Position numbers and translations under genes: made by a program. Shown here piece after piece: positions 7,496-15,752 of a stretch of 64,000 nt of DNA. Source of the DNA: Aestuariibaculum marinum (GTDB lineage Bacteria; Bacteroidota; Bacteroidia; Flavobacteriales; Flavobacteriaceae); NCBI RefSeq assembly GCF_014596975.1, contig NZ_JACVXD010000001.1, forward strand, positions 306,928 to 370,927. Direction: 5' to 3'. The number at the start of each line of letters is the position of its first letter. Position 1 is the stretch's first letter. The notes under the pieces were generated by a model. That model did not search any database. It was given only the letters and a program-made list of their open reading frames with translations, and was not told the DNA's origin.

Positions 7496-8236
7496 CTATT
7501 CCTCTTGCATGGTGTGGTATACATTCTGTACGTCATCGTCTTCCTCAAGTTTTTCTAAAAGCTTTTCAACATCTGCAACTTCTTCACCCGAAAGTGGCTT
7601 CGTTACTTGCGGAATACGCTCGAAACCTGATGATAATATTTCAATGTTATTTTCTTCTAAATACGCTTGAATTTTTCCAAAGCTTTCAAAAGGTGCATAA
7701 ATCATTACGCTAGTAACTTCATTTCCATCAGCATCTTCATCTGTATCTTCAAAAATTTCTTCAACACCAAAATCAATGAGTTCTAACTCAAGTTCTTCCA
7801 TGTCCAGACCGTCAGCTTTTACTTTAAAATTACACGTGTGGTCGAACATGAATACAACCGAACCTGAAGTTCCTAAACTTCCGTCACATTTATTAAAATA
7901 ACTTCGAACGTTAGCGACTGTTCTTGTATTGTTATCGGTTGCGGTTTCAACCAAAACTGCAATACCATGAGGCGCATAACCTTCAAAAATAACTTCTTTA
8001 TAATCTCCTTGACTTTTATCTGAAGCTCTTTTAATGGCACGCTCAATATTGTCCTTTGGCATGTTTACCGATTTGGCATTCTGAATAACAGCTCTTAAAC
8101 GCGAATTGCTATCCGGATCGGGACCGCCTTCTTTTACTGCCATTACAATATCTTTACCAATACGCGTAAACGCTTTACTCATTGCGGACCAGCGTTTCAT
8201 TTTACGTGCTTTTCTAAACTCAAAAGCTCTTCCCAT
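7496..8236 (-). CDS. yebC: YebC/PmpR family protein
   Basis: 246 residues, full length for the family. The N-terminus (AFEFRKARKMKRWSAMSKAF) and the segment with GGPDPDSNSRLR and NMPKDNIERAIKRAS are diagnostic of YebC. The family comprises cytoplasmic proteins described as transcriptional regulators and, more recently, as translation factors easing ribosome pausing. This is a core gene bordering the phage element. On the minus strand a TAAATTTG promoter-like -7 element lies upstream near 8308-8315, and a small hairpin GTCATT/AATGAC sits in the leader. Confidence 0.92.
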   Translation of the reverse strand: MGRAFEFRKARKMKRWSAMSKAFTRIGKDIVMAVKEGGPDPDSNSRLRAVIQNAKSVNMPKDNIERAIKRASDKSQGDYKEVIFEGYAPHGIAVLVETATDNNTRTVANVRSYFNKCDGSLGTSGSVVFMFDHTCNFKVKADGLDMEELELELIDFGVEEIFEDTDEDADGNEVTSVMIYAPFESFGKIQAYLEENNIEILSSGFERIPQVTKPLSGEEVADVEKLLEKLEEDDDVQNVYHTMQEE

Positions 8237-8362
8237 ATTATAAAATCTTTATATGAAAGTCATTTATAGAATGACTTATTAAGGTTGTTATTTTTAATCT
8301 TCGACTGCAAATTTAAAAAAATCTACAAAGCATGTGCATTAGATTTTAAATTGTTGCAAGTT

Positions 8363-8659
8363 TTAATCTTCATCTTCCGGTTCTACAATTGCTTCTATGG
8401 CTTTTGCTAATGCAAAATCTTTATCGGTTACGCCATGAGCGGAGTGTGTAGAAAGGGAAATGGTTAAGACGTTGTAGGTATTAGACCAGTCTGGATGATG
8501 ATTTAATGCTTCACATTCAAAAGCAATACGACTCATAGCACTGAAGCAGTCTTTAAAGTTGTCGAATTCAAATTCGGCATGAATGGCATCGTCATAATAG
8601 TCCCATTCTGGTAGGTGTAATAAACGTTTTTCAATATCTTGTTCTGATAATTTGCTCAT
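8363..8659 (-). CDS. phhB: 4a-hydroxytetrahydrobiopterin dehydratase (pterin-4a-carbinolamine dehydratase)
   Basis: 98 residues, the usual length of PCD/DCoH proteins. The active-site motif ALNHHPDWSNTYN (about 51-63), with paired His, Pro and Trp, is diagnostic, and the later THSAHG supplies the third His. The enzyme dehydrates 4a-hydroxytetrahydrobiopterin formed by aromatic amino acid hydroxylases so that the cofactor can be recycled. No hydroxylase gene is in this window. It lies 64 bp downstream of an SDR-family gene on the same strand. Confidence 0.93.
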   Translation of the reverse strand: MSKLSEQDIEKRLLHLPEWDYYDDAIHAEFEFDNFKDCFSAMSRIAFECEALNHHPDWSNTYNVLTISLSTHSAHGVTDKDFALAKAIEAIVEPEDED

Positions 8660-8723
8660 AATGTGTGGTTTTTAATAGGGTTATAATTAGCTACAATGTA
8701 CTAATTAAGAATTGCAAAATCAA

Positions 8724-9560
8724 TTATATTTCTAACTCTGTTAAAATTTCCTGACTTAATAATTGTAGATTTTTAGGAAGCATATTGTATTTGGGTAAAA
8801 CCGCTAAATACCTATCGTCGTTTGTTGTGTAAACCCTTTTATAAATCGCTTTTTTGAGTCCTGAAACATTAATAATATCTTTGATAAACTCATCGTGATG
8901 CACTAGGTCGGTACTTCCCAAATGAAACACGCCAGATTTGTTCCGGTTGATGATATAGTGAATCTGTTGTGTCACTTTAGTGTGCGTGGTGACATTCATA
9001 ATTAAATTAGGAAATATTTCAACCGGTTCTTTATCACTAATAAGTTGTGCAATTTCTTTCAGTCGTGGACAATAAGGTCCGAAAACCATGGGTAATCGTA
9101 GTATCGCAACTTTCTTTTTAGGCAGTCGAAGCAGCATGTTTTCAATTTTTATTTTGAAATGCCCGTAAATGCTATTGCTTAAGGTTTTATCTTCTTCATA
9201 ACTGGGGTATTTGCTATATGCATCAAACACATTGGCAGAGGATAAAAAGATAAATTTGGTTTTATGATTACTTATGTATTCGGCAACATGTTTATGTGCT
9301 ATAAACTGAGCAGAAAAATCGCCTCGAAGTGCTGAAATAATAATACTTGGTTTTACAATATCGAGAATTTCGTAGATATCGTCCTCTTCAATGTTATATT
9401 GAAAGAAATGCTGATTTTTATCAAATTGAGGATTCTCTGTATTATAGGTGCCGAAGGTGTTAAAATAGGGGCATAGCTCTTTGTAGATTGCATGGCCTAA
9501 AAAACCGCTAGCCCCTAATATTAGTATTCTATGTTTTACTTCGTTCGGCAACCGTTTCAT
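8724..9560 (-). CDS. NAD(P)-dependent sugar epimerase/reductase (extended SDR, RmlD-like)
   Basis: 278 residues. The N-terminal ILILGASGFLGHAIY is the Rossmann nucleotide-binding GxxGxxG motif of extended short-chain dehydrogenases. YGHFKIKIE supplies the Tyr-x-x-x-Lys catalytic pair and RLPMVFGP is a typical family motif. The architecture is like dTDP-4-dehydrorhamnose reductases, but the substrate cannot be fixed and no dTDP-sugar genes are nearby. It lies 17 bp downstream of gcvT and is probably co-transcribed. Confidence 0.8.
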   Translation of the reverse strand: MKRLPNEVKHRILILGASGFLGHAIYKELCPYFNTFGTYNTENPQFDKNQHFFQYNIEEDDIYEILDIVKPSIIISALRGDFSAQFIAHKHVAEYISNHKTKFIFLSSANVFDAYSKYPSYEEDKTLSNSIYGHFKIKIENMLLRLPKKKVAILRLPMVFGPYCPRLKEIAQLISDKEPVEIFPNLIMNVTTHTKVTQQIHYIINRNKSGVFHLGSTDLVHHDEFIKDIINVSGLKKAIYKRVYTTNDDRYLAVLPKYNMLPKNLQLLSQEILTELEI

Positions 9561-9577
9561 AACATAGAATTTAGAAT

Positions 9578-10660
9578 TTATGCCTTATAAAAAGGTAGTT
9601 TTACCACAGTTGCAGGAACTGCATTTTTACGTATTTGAATGTGAATTTTACTTCCTACAGAAGTTAATTCGGTCGGTACATAACCTAAACCAATACCTTT
9701 GCTTAAACTTGGCGACATGGTTCCTGATGTTACATTTCCAATTTTATTTCCTTCAGCATCCACGATATCGTAACCTTGACGCGGAATGCCACGCTCGTCT
9801 AATTCGAAGGCTACTAATTTACGTGATGGACCATTTTCTTTTTGAGCTTTTAAAGCTTCAGAATTTGTAAAGTCTTTTGTGAATTTTGTAATCCAGCCTA
9901 AACCAGCTTCAATAGGAGAGGTGGTGTCGTCTATATCATTTCCGTAAAGACAGTATCCCATTTCTAAACGAAGGGTGTCACGAGCCGCTAAACCAATAGG
10001 TTTAATTCCGAAGTCGGCACCGGCTTCAAATACCTTATCCCATACCTGTTGTACGTCTTCATTTTTTACGTAGATTTCAAATCCACCACTTCCGGTATAT
10101 CCGGTTGCAGAGATGATTACGTTATCGATACCAGCAAAATCACCAACTTCAAAAGAATAAAATTTTATAGCTGATAAATCGTGACTTGTTAAGCTTTGCA
10201 TTGCTTCAATAGCTTTTGGCCCCTGAATCGCTAATAACGAGTATTCATCACTTAGGTTACGCATCTCAGCACCTACATCGTTTTTAGATTGAATCCAGTT
10301 CCAGTCTTTTTCAATATTACTGGCGTTAACCACTAATAAATATTGCTCGTCCTTTATCTTGTAAATAATTAAATCGTCTACAATTCCACCATTATCGTTC
10401 GGCATACAGCTGTATTGGGCTTTACCAATGGTTAATTTAGCAGCATCGTTACTCGATACTTTTTGTATTAAAGCTAGCGCATGTTCACCTTCAATTAAAA
10501 ACTCACCCATGTGAGACACATCAAAAACACCAACAGCATTTCTTACGGTTTCGTGTTCAATATTTACTCCTTCATATTGCACAGGCATGTTATATCCTGC
10601 GAAAGGCACCATTTTAGCACCTAGAGCAACGTGAGTTTCTGTTAAGGCTGTATTTTTCAT
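9578..10660 (-). CDS. gcvT: Aminomethyltransferase, glycine cleavage system T protein
   Basis: 360 residues, standard length. The N-terminus ([20 protein letters not shown]), FDVSHMGE and [12 protein letters not shown] are GcvT signatures, and the C-terminal GIGLGYVP belongs to the barrel domain. The protein transfers the methylene group from the lipoyl-bound glycine intermediate to tetrahydrofolate. The other glycine-cleavage genes are not in this window, as is common in flavobacteria. A good -7 promoter element lies just upstream, and an SDR gene follows closely. Confidence 0.95.
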   Translation of the reverse strand: MKNTALTETHVALGAKMVPFAGYNMPVQYEGVNIEHETVRNAVGVFDVSHMGEFLIEGEHALALIQKVSSNDAAKLTIGKAQYSCMPNDNGGIVDDLIIYKIKDEQYLLVVNASNIEKDWNWIQSKNDVGAEMRNLSDEYSLLAIQGPKAIEAMQSLTSHDLSAIKFYSFEVGDFAGIDNVIISATGYTGSGGFEIYVKNEDVQQVWDKVFEAGADFGIKPIGLAARDTLRLEMGYCLYGNDIDDTTSPIEAGLGWITKFTKDFTNSEALKAQKENGPSRKLVAFELDERGIPRQGYDIVDAEGNKIGNVTSGTMSPSLSKGIGLGYVPTELTSVGSKIHIQIRKNAVPATVVKLPFYKA

Positions 10661-10685
10661 TTACGTAATATTTTAGTTTGTTCCG

Positions 10686-10693
10686 CAAATGTA
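10686..10693 (-). promoter_or_regulatory. -7 promoter element for gcvT
   Basis: Minus-strand TACATTTG followed by C matches the Bacteroidota -7 consensus TAnnTTTG, 25 bases upstream of the gcvT start. No clear TTG is seen at the usual upstream spacing. Confidence 0.5.
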
Positions 10694-10770
10694 TTGAAAT
10701 TTTATAGATCCCTCTTTTTATCAAAAGTTAAAAAGAACTTAAGATTCAATGCCTAAAAATGAAAAATGAA

Positions 10771-11010
10771 CTATTTTAATTTTCTATATCTGAAAAGTGT
10801 CAGTAATGATACCAACGCCCAAACACCTTCCAGAATAATAAATGGCCAGTAATTCAATAGGATGGAAGCTAAACATGCTGATGATGCACCAATAAAATTC
10901 AGAAGAATAAATGCTACGTGGGTATTTGAAATTTTATTGGTAACATTTAAAATATAAGCGAGGAGTATTAATGATACGCCTACGAAGCCAATCCAATCTG
11001 TTAAATTCAT
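10771..11010 (-). CDS. Small three-helix membrane protein (CBU_0592-like)
   Basis: 79 residues with three hydrophobic helices. The DWIGFVGVSLILLAYILN opening, the short NKIS loop and ILLNFIGASSACLAS resemble the CBU_0592 family of small membrane proteins of unknown function. Its start directly abuts the stop of the acetyltransferase gene (11010/11011), so the two are probably translationally coupled. Confidence 0.72.
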   Translation of the reverse strand: MNLTDWIGFVGVSLILLAYILNVTNKISNTHVAFILLNFIGASSACLASILLNYWPFIILEGVWALVSLLTLFRYRKLK

Positions 11011-11571
11011 TTAGTTCTCTTGATTTAATTGTTTTACAACTTTTGCAGGATTACCAACAGCCAGACAATCGGAAGGGATGTCTTTAGTTACTACTGAACC
11101 TGCACCAATAACAGACCGGTCGCCAATGGCTACACCCGGACAAATTGTGGCGTGTCCACCAATCCAGCATTCTTCTCCAATAGTTACGGGTCTAACGTCT
11201 TCCCAGACACGTCGATCTTTAATGTTAAGTGGGTGTCGTGCCGTATAAATATGAACGCCAGGCGCAATTAATGTTTTTCTCCCAATAGTTACTTTGGCGC
11301 CATCGAGGATGACAGCTCCGAAATTGATAAACACACCATCACCGGCAAAAATGTTTTCGCCATAATCGCAATGAAAAGGAGGTTCTAGGTGAATGTTTTT
11401 GGCTGAGTTTGGACATAATTCATTAATGGTATCCTGAAATTTATCGGTGTAATATTCGGTAACATTAAGTTTGTGGAGAATGTGTTTTATTTTAGTTCTG
11501 ATGTCAATCATTTCGTCGCAATGGGCGTCAAACGGTTCGCCGGCAAGCATTTTTTCTTTTTCTGTTTTCAT
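11011..11571 (-). CDS. Maltose/galactoside-type sugar O-acetyltransferase
   Basis: 186 residues from the ATG at 11571. An upstream in-frame start at 11628 lies within the terminator of the preceding gene and is unlikely. The N-terminal KMLAGEPFDAHCDEM is the maltose-acetyltransferase cap domain. The body is a left-handed parallel beta-helix of hexapeptide repeats (NIFAGDGVFINFGAVILDGA and later copies), with the catalytic His in YTARHP and the usual AGSVVTKDIP and VGNPAKVVK end. It transfers acetyl from acetyl-CoA to a sugar; the substrate is unknown. Confidence 0.88.
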   Translation of the reverse strand: MKTEKEKMLAGEPFDAHCDEMIDIRTKIKHILHKLNVTEYYTDKFQDTINELCPNSAKNIHLEPPFHCDYGENIFAGDGVFINFGAVILDGAKVTIGRKTLIAPGVHIYTARHPLNIKDRRVWEDVRPVTIGEECWIGGHATICPGVAIGDRSVIGAGSVVTKDIPSDCLAVGNPAKVVKQLNQEN

Positions 11572-11612
11572 GAGTAAAAGTTGAGATATAAAGTTAGTTG
11601 ATATGCTGAAAT

Positions 11613-11637
11613 AAAAAAAGCGTTCCATTTGAAACGC
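11613..11637 (-). terminator. Terminator of the sulfatase gene
   Basis: On the minus strand, GGCGTTTC, loop AAAT, GGAACGC, then seven T. The stem begins 12 bp beyond the sulfatase stop codon and overlaps the false upstream start of the acetyltransferase gene. Confidence 0.75.
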
Positions 11638-11648
11638 CTTTTTTAAAA

Positions 11649-13286
11649 TTAATGATGATTTCTTTTGTCTTTATATCGGTCTATAAATTTTTGATCTAAC
11701 TCATCAGAGTCTTTGTATTTTTTACGCATATCAGCTAACTCCTTTTTTAGTTTTATAACGGTGTCGGCATATTCTGGGTTATTATAAACGTTATTCATTT
11801 CCTTAGGATCGTTTTTAAGGTCGTATAATTCCCATTCATCCACATCGTAATAAAATTGAATTAATTTGAATTCTTTGGTAGCAATGCCGTAGTGGCGTTT
11901 TACGGCGTGCTCAGCAGGGTATTCGTAATAATGGTAATACACGCCATCACGCGTCCATTCTTCGGTTTTACCAGTTAGTAATGGCATTAAACTTTCACCT
12001 TGCATATCGTTGGGAATTGAAATTCCAGCCGCTTCTAAAAAGGTTTGTGCAAAGTCTAAATTTTGAACCATTTCATCGCTTGTAATTCCAGGTTTTATTT
12101 GGTTTGGCCATTTTATCATTAAAGGTGTTCTGAAGGATTCATTGTACATAAAACGCTTATCGAACCAACCATGTTCACCTAAATAAAAACCTTGATCGGA
12201 CGTATAAACCACAATGGTATTGTCCTCTAAGTTGTTCTCTTCCAAATAATCTAAAACACGACCGATATTCTCATCAACTGTAGAAATACAGGCTAAGTAA
12301 TCCTGCATATAACGTTGGTATTTCCATCGCATTTTATCTTCTTTCGTCATTGTAGGCCAATGGTCTTTAAAGTCTTTATTGATAGCGTCTAAAATAGGCA
12401 TATACAAGGCTTTTTGCTCTTCATTCATTCTTGAGAAATCACCATGGTTAAACATGCCTGTATTTCTCTTATCGGTGTTTGCTCCCAAAGCGTCAACAGT
12501 TTCAGGAAACACTTTAAGGTCGTAAGAGAGTAACATGTGATTTAGAATATTCATCTCTGCAGTTTTAGCTGCTGTTCCTCTATTGGTATAATCATCGAAT
12601 AAAGACTCAGGCTCAGGGAAGCTTCGTTTTGAATAAGCCTTAAATTTGTCCGGTTTAGGCCACCAGGCTCTATGTGGGGCTTTGTGCAGATACATTAGTA
12701 GGAATGGCTTTGTGGTGTCACGCTTTTTATCCATCCATTCAATAGACATATCTGTGATGATATCTGTCGCATAGCCTTCTTTGTTTACTCTTTCTCCGGT
12801 TGTGGTAATAAAATCAGGGTTGATGTAATTACCTTGTCCCGGAAGAATCATGAATTCATCGACTCCTTTGGGACTGTTTCCAAAATGAAGTTTTCCAAAC
12901 ATTGCGGTTTGATAACCCGCCTTTTGAAATAATTGTGGGAATGTAATCTGAGTCGTGTCAAAAGGGGACAGGTTATCTATTTTTCCGTTAATATGTGTGT
13001 GCTTACCGGTAAGGATTGTTGCTCTGGAAGGCGCACATATAGAGTTGGTAACCGAGGCATTGGTAAATAAAATTCCATCGTTAGCTATGCGATCGATATT
13101 GGGAGTTGTGGTTAGCTTATCACTATACGCACTTATGGCTTGATAAGCATGATCATCGGACATGATAAAGATGATATTGGGTCGCTTAGCTATGACCTTA
13201 GTTTTGTCTTGATTTTTATTGGTTTTACCACAGGAAACGAATAAGGCAATAGATAAGGTTAGGGGTAAAAGTTGTTTAAAATTCAT
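11649..13286 (-). CDS. Lipoprotein sulfatase (formylglycine-dependent, type I)
   Basis: 545 residues from the ATG at 13286, chosen because it starts a lipoprotein signal with Cys at about residue 19 (ALFVSC). RPNIIFIMSDDHAY holds metal-ligand Asp residues. SICAPSRATILTGKH is the C-x-P-S-R formylglycine motif, with the nucleophile Cys near residue 84 in this numbering. Later motifs include YTSDQGFYLGEHGWFDKR. These enzymes remove sulfate esters from polysaccharides or glycosaminoglycans; anchored at the envelope it would fit marine glycan use. No glycan-utilisation locus surrounds it, so the substrate is open. It needs a separate formylglycine-generating enzyme. Confidence 0.9.
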   Translation of the reverse strand: MNFKQLLPLTLSIALFVSCGKTNKNQDKTKVIAKRPNIIFIMSDDHAYQAISAYSDKLTTTPNIDRIANDGILFTNASVTNSICAPSRATILTGKHTHINGKIDNLSPFDTTQITFPQLFQKAGYQTAMFGKLHFGNSPKGVDEFMILPGQGNYINPDFITTTGERVNKEGYATDIITDMSIEWMDKKRDTTKPFLLMYLHKAPHRAWWPKPDKFKAYSKRSFPEPESLFDDYTNRGTAAKTAEMNILNHMLLSYDLKVFPETVDALGANTDKRNTGMFNHGDFSRMNEEQKALYMPILDAINKDFKDHWPTMTKEDKMRWKYQRYMQDYLACISTVDENIGRVLDYLEENNLEDNTIVVYTSDQGFYLGEHGWFDKRFMYNESFRTPLMIKWPNQIKPGITSDEMVQNLDFAQTFLEAAGISIPNDMQGESLMPLLTGKTEEWTRDGVYYHYYEYPAEHAVKRHYGIATKEFKLIQFYYDVDEWELYDLKNDPKEMNNVYNNPEYADTVIKLKKELADMRKKYKDSDELDQKFIDRYKDKRNHH

Positions 13287-13362
13287 GGTTGATTTTAAGT
13301 AGAATATTTTGAAAGTTTTAGTTTGAGGGGTAAATATAAACATTCAAAGGTATTCTTTGGAG

Positions 13363-13393
13363 CAAAAAAAAGCGTTTCACTTTTGAAACGCTT
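13363..13393 (-). terminator. Terminator of the thrABC operon
   Basis: Perfect 9-bp stem AAGCGTTTC/GAAACGCTT with a 6-base loop, followed on the minus strand by a T run. It begins 8 bp beyond the thrC stop. Confidence 0.8.
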
Positions 13394-13400
13394 GTTGGTA

Positions 13401-14693
13401 TTATTTTAAAAGGAAATTTTTTAAATCATCGTAAGTAGAAATAACTAAAGATTCCTTTTTCTTATCCATTACATCTTGAATTTGCTCCGGTAATGGTTGT
13501 TTTTCTTTTATAACCTCTTCAACTACATCTAAGAATTTTGTTGGGTGTGCAGTTTCTAAAAACACACAATGTGCATCAGGTTGTTCTTTTAAATAATCTT
13601 TACAACCTAAATACCCCACAGCGCCATGAGGATCGGCAACGTAGTTGTAGTTCTTATACATTTCCAGCATCGCTTCTTTCGTTTCTTCATCAGAATAACT
13701 AAAAGACGACAAATTCTCTTTTAAATGTTCAAAATCATTTTTGTAAATCTCTTGAATACGAATAAAATTGCTAGGAGCACCAACATCCATGGCGTTACTA
13801 ATGGTTTGCACCGATGGTTTTGGTTCGTATAACTTAGAAATTAAATAACGAGTTACAACATTATTAGCGTTGTTTGAGGCTACAAAATGTTTGATGGGTA
13901 AACCTAATTGTTGCGCCATCATTCCTGCGCAGATGTTACCAAAGTTTCCGCTTGGTACTGAGAAGACAATATCTTTATACTGCTTGTGTAATTGCTTGTA
14001 GGCAAACATAAAATAGAATAATTGTGGTAACCATCTAGCGACATTAATAGAGTTAGCCGATGTTAGCTGCATTTGGCTCGTTAAGCTTTCATCTAAAAAC
14101 GCTGTTTTTACCATCGCCTGGCAATCATCAAACGTCCCGTTAACCTCTAATGCCTTAATATTTTGCCCGAGTGTAGTTAATTGTTTTTCCTGAATATCAC
14201 TCACTTTTCCACTAGGATATAAAATAACCACATTTACACCTTTAACCCCTAAGAAGCCATTGGCTACAGCGCCACCAGTATCACCAGATGTCGCTACTAA
14301 AACAGTAACTTCTTTGTCGTTATTCTGGTTAAAATAGCCTAAGCAACGCGCCATAAAACGTGCACCAACATCTTTAAAGGCCATGGTTGGCCCGTGAAAT
14401 AACTCAAGCGTAGAAATGTTATCATTTAACTTCACCACAGGGAAATCGAAAGACAATGTTTCTTCAACAATGGTTTTTAAAGTATCTTCAGGAATTTCCG
14501 GAGAGACAAATTGCTTAATGGCTTCAAAAGCAATTTCAGAATATGATAGATTATCAATAGTATCGAAAAAGGACTTTGGGAGCGGCGTTATACTTTCTGG
14601 GAAATATAAGCCTTTATCAGGAGCCAATCCTTTTATCACGGCATCTTTAAAAGATGTATTTGGTGCTTGTTGATTTAATGAGTAATAGTTCAT
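13401..14693 (-). CDS. thrC: Threonine synthase
   Basis: 430 residues. MNYYSLN at the start and the PLP-lysine motif GPTMAFKDVGARF (about 104-116) are typical. ATSGDTGGAVA and VPSGNFGNICAG are phosphate-binding and cofactor loops. It converts O-phosphohomoserine to threonine, the last step of the pathway. It is the third gene of the operon thrA-thrB-thrC, 26 bp after thrB, and ends at a strong terminator. Confidence 0.95.
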   Translation of the reverse strand: MNYYSLNQQAPNTSFKDAVIKGLAPDKGLYFPESITPLPKSFFDTIDNLSYSEIAFEAIKQFVSPEIPEDTLKTIVEETLSFDFPVVKLNDNISTLELFHGPTMAFKDVGARFMARCLGYFNQNNDKEVTVLVATSGDTGGAVANGFLGVKGVNVVILYPSGKVSDIQEKQLTTLGQNIKALEVNGTFDDCQAMVKTAFLDESLTSQMQLTSANSINVARWLPQLFYFMFAYKQLHKQYKDIVFSVPSGNFGNICAGMMAQQLGLPIKHFVASNNANNVVTRYLISKLYEPKPSVQTISNAMDVGAPSNFIRIQEIYKNDFEHLKENLSSFSYSDEETKEAMLEMYKNYNYVADPHGAVGYLGCKDYLKEQPDAHCVFLETAHPTKFLDVVEEVIKEKQPLPEQIQDVMDKKKESLVISTYDDLKNFLLK

Positions 14694-14719
14694 TGTATTA
14701 TCAAATTAATGATGAATAG

Positions 14720-15643
14720 TTAGTTTAATACTTTAATTCCTGAGGTGTTAATTTTAGTCACGTGGATATCGAAATCGATGTCTGTATTCGCGTAGACTTG
14801 ACTCATTGCATCTTTTACCTTTTCTGCAGTTTCTAAGCCTTGACTTAAAGAAAATATTGAAGGGCCAGATCCTGAAATGCCAGCGCCTAAAGCACCTGCA
14901 GAGATTACAGCTTGTTTGACTTCGTTGTAATGTGGAATCAATTGACTTCGGTATGGCTCCACAATGACATCATTTAATGAACGTTGAATTAAACCATAAT
15001 CGCTGGTATGTAACCCATGAATTAAACTTCCGAAATTTGCCCATTGTGTAATGGCATTACTTAATGCTACTTCTTTTGGAAGGATAGCACGGGCTTCAGA
15101 GGTTTTAATTTCAATTTGCGGATGAATGATAGTAGCGTATAAATCTTGAGGCGAAGGGATTTCTAAAATCTCTAACGGACTAATACTTTTCACTAAGGTA
15201 AAACCACCAAACATAGCAGGAGCTAGGTTGTCGGCATGTTCGCATTTACTAGCTAAAGCTTCACCTTTAATAGCAAATTCGGTTAACTGTGTTTTGTTAA
15301 ACGGACGACCGATAAGCTCATTCATACCAAATACAGAACCAACAGCACTTGCGGCACTGCTACCAATGCCACTTCCAGGTTTTATGTTTTTGTAAATTTC
15401 AATTTCGAAGCCATAATCAACATCGATAGCGTCATACATGGCTAGAGCAGAAACACCGGCAACATTTTCTTCAGCTTTGTATGGTAAATCGAATCCTTCA
15501 ATGTTCGTGATATGAATCCCTTTTCGTTCAACCTTACGAATAACCATCTCGTCTCCAACACTGTCCAGGCAAAAGCCTAACACATCGAAACCACAAGCTA
15601 CATTGGCCACAGTGGCAGGTGAAAATATTCTTATTTCGTTCAT
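14720..15643 (-). CDS. thrB: Homoserine kinase
   Basis: 307 residues from the ATG at 15643. The frame is open to 15766, but the extra 41 residues are not part of the family and would overlap thrA. From this start the protein begins MNEIRIFSPATVANVACGFD, the classic homoserine kinase opening. PGSGIGSSAASAVG (about 87-100) is the GHMP-kinase ATP-binding loop. It phosphorylates homoserine for ThrC. It lies between thrA (109 bp upstream) and thrC. Confidence 0.93.
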   Translation of the reverse strand: MNEIRIFSPATVANVACGFDVLGFCLDSVGDEMVIRKVERKGIHITNIEGFDLPYKAEENVAGVSALAMYDAIDVDYGFEIEIYKNIKPGSGIGSSAASAVGSVFGMNELIGRPFNKTQLTEFAIKGEALASKCEHADNLAPAMFGGFTLVKSISPLEILEIPSPQDLYATIIHPQIEIKTSEARAILPKEVALSNAITQWANFGSLIHGLHTSDYGLIQRSLNDVIVEPYRSQLIPHYNEVKQAVISAGALGAGISGSGPSIFSLSQGLETAEKVKDAMSQVYANTDIDFDIHVTKINTSGIKVLN

Positions 15644-15752
15644 TTTTTCTAATAAATAGTTCTCAGCAGCACTAGAGCAAAAGCTGGAATTTTGTTTGTG
15701 TAATGTCATCTGGTTTAGTTTTAGAGTTTGACTATTTCTATTCAGATAACAA

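Noticed and set aside
9580..9870. Plus-strand ORF opposite gcvT
   Set aside because: Shadow of the gcvT coding strand, with no independent start, promoter or family pattern.
11572..11628. Longer N-terminus for the acetyltransferase
   Set aside because: It would start inside the terminator hairpin of the sulfatase gene; the internal ATG begins the conserved domain.
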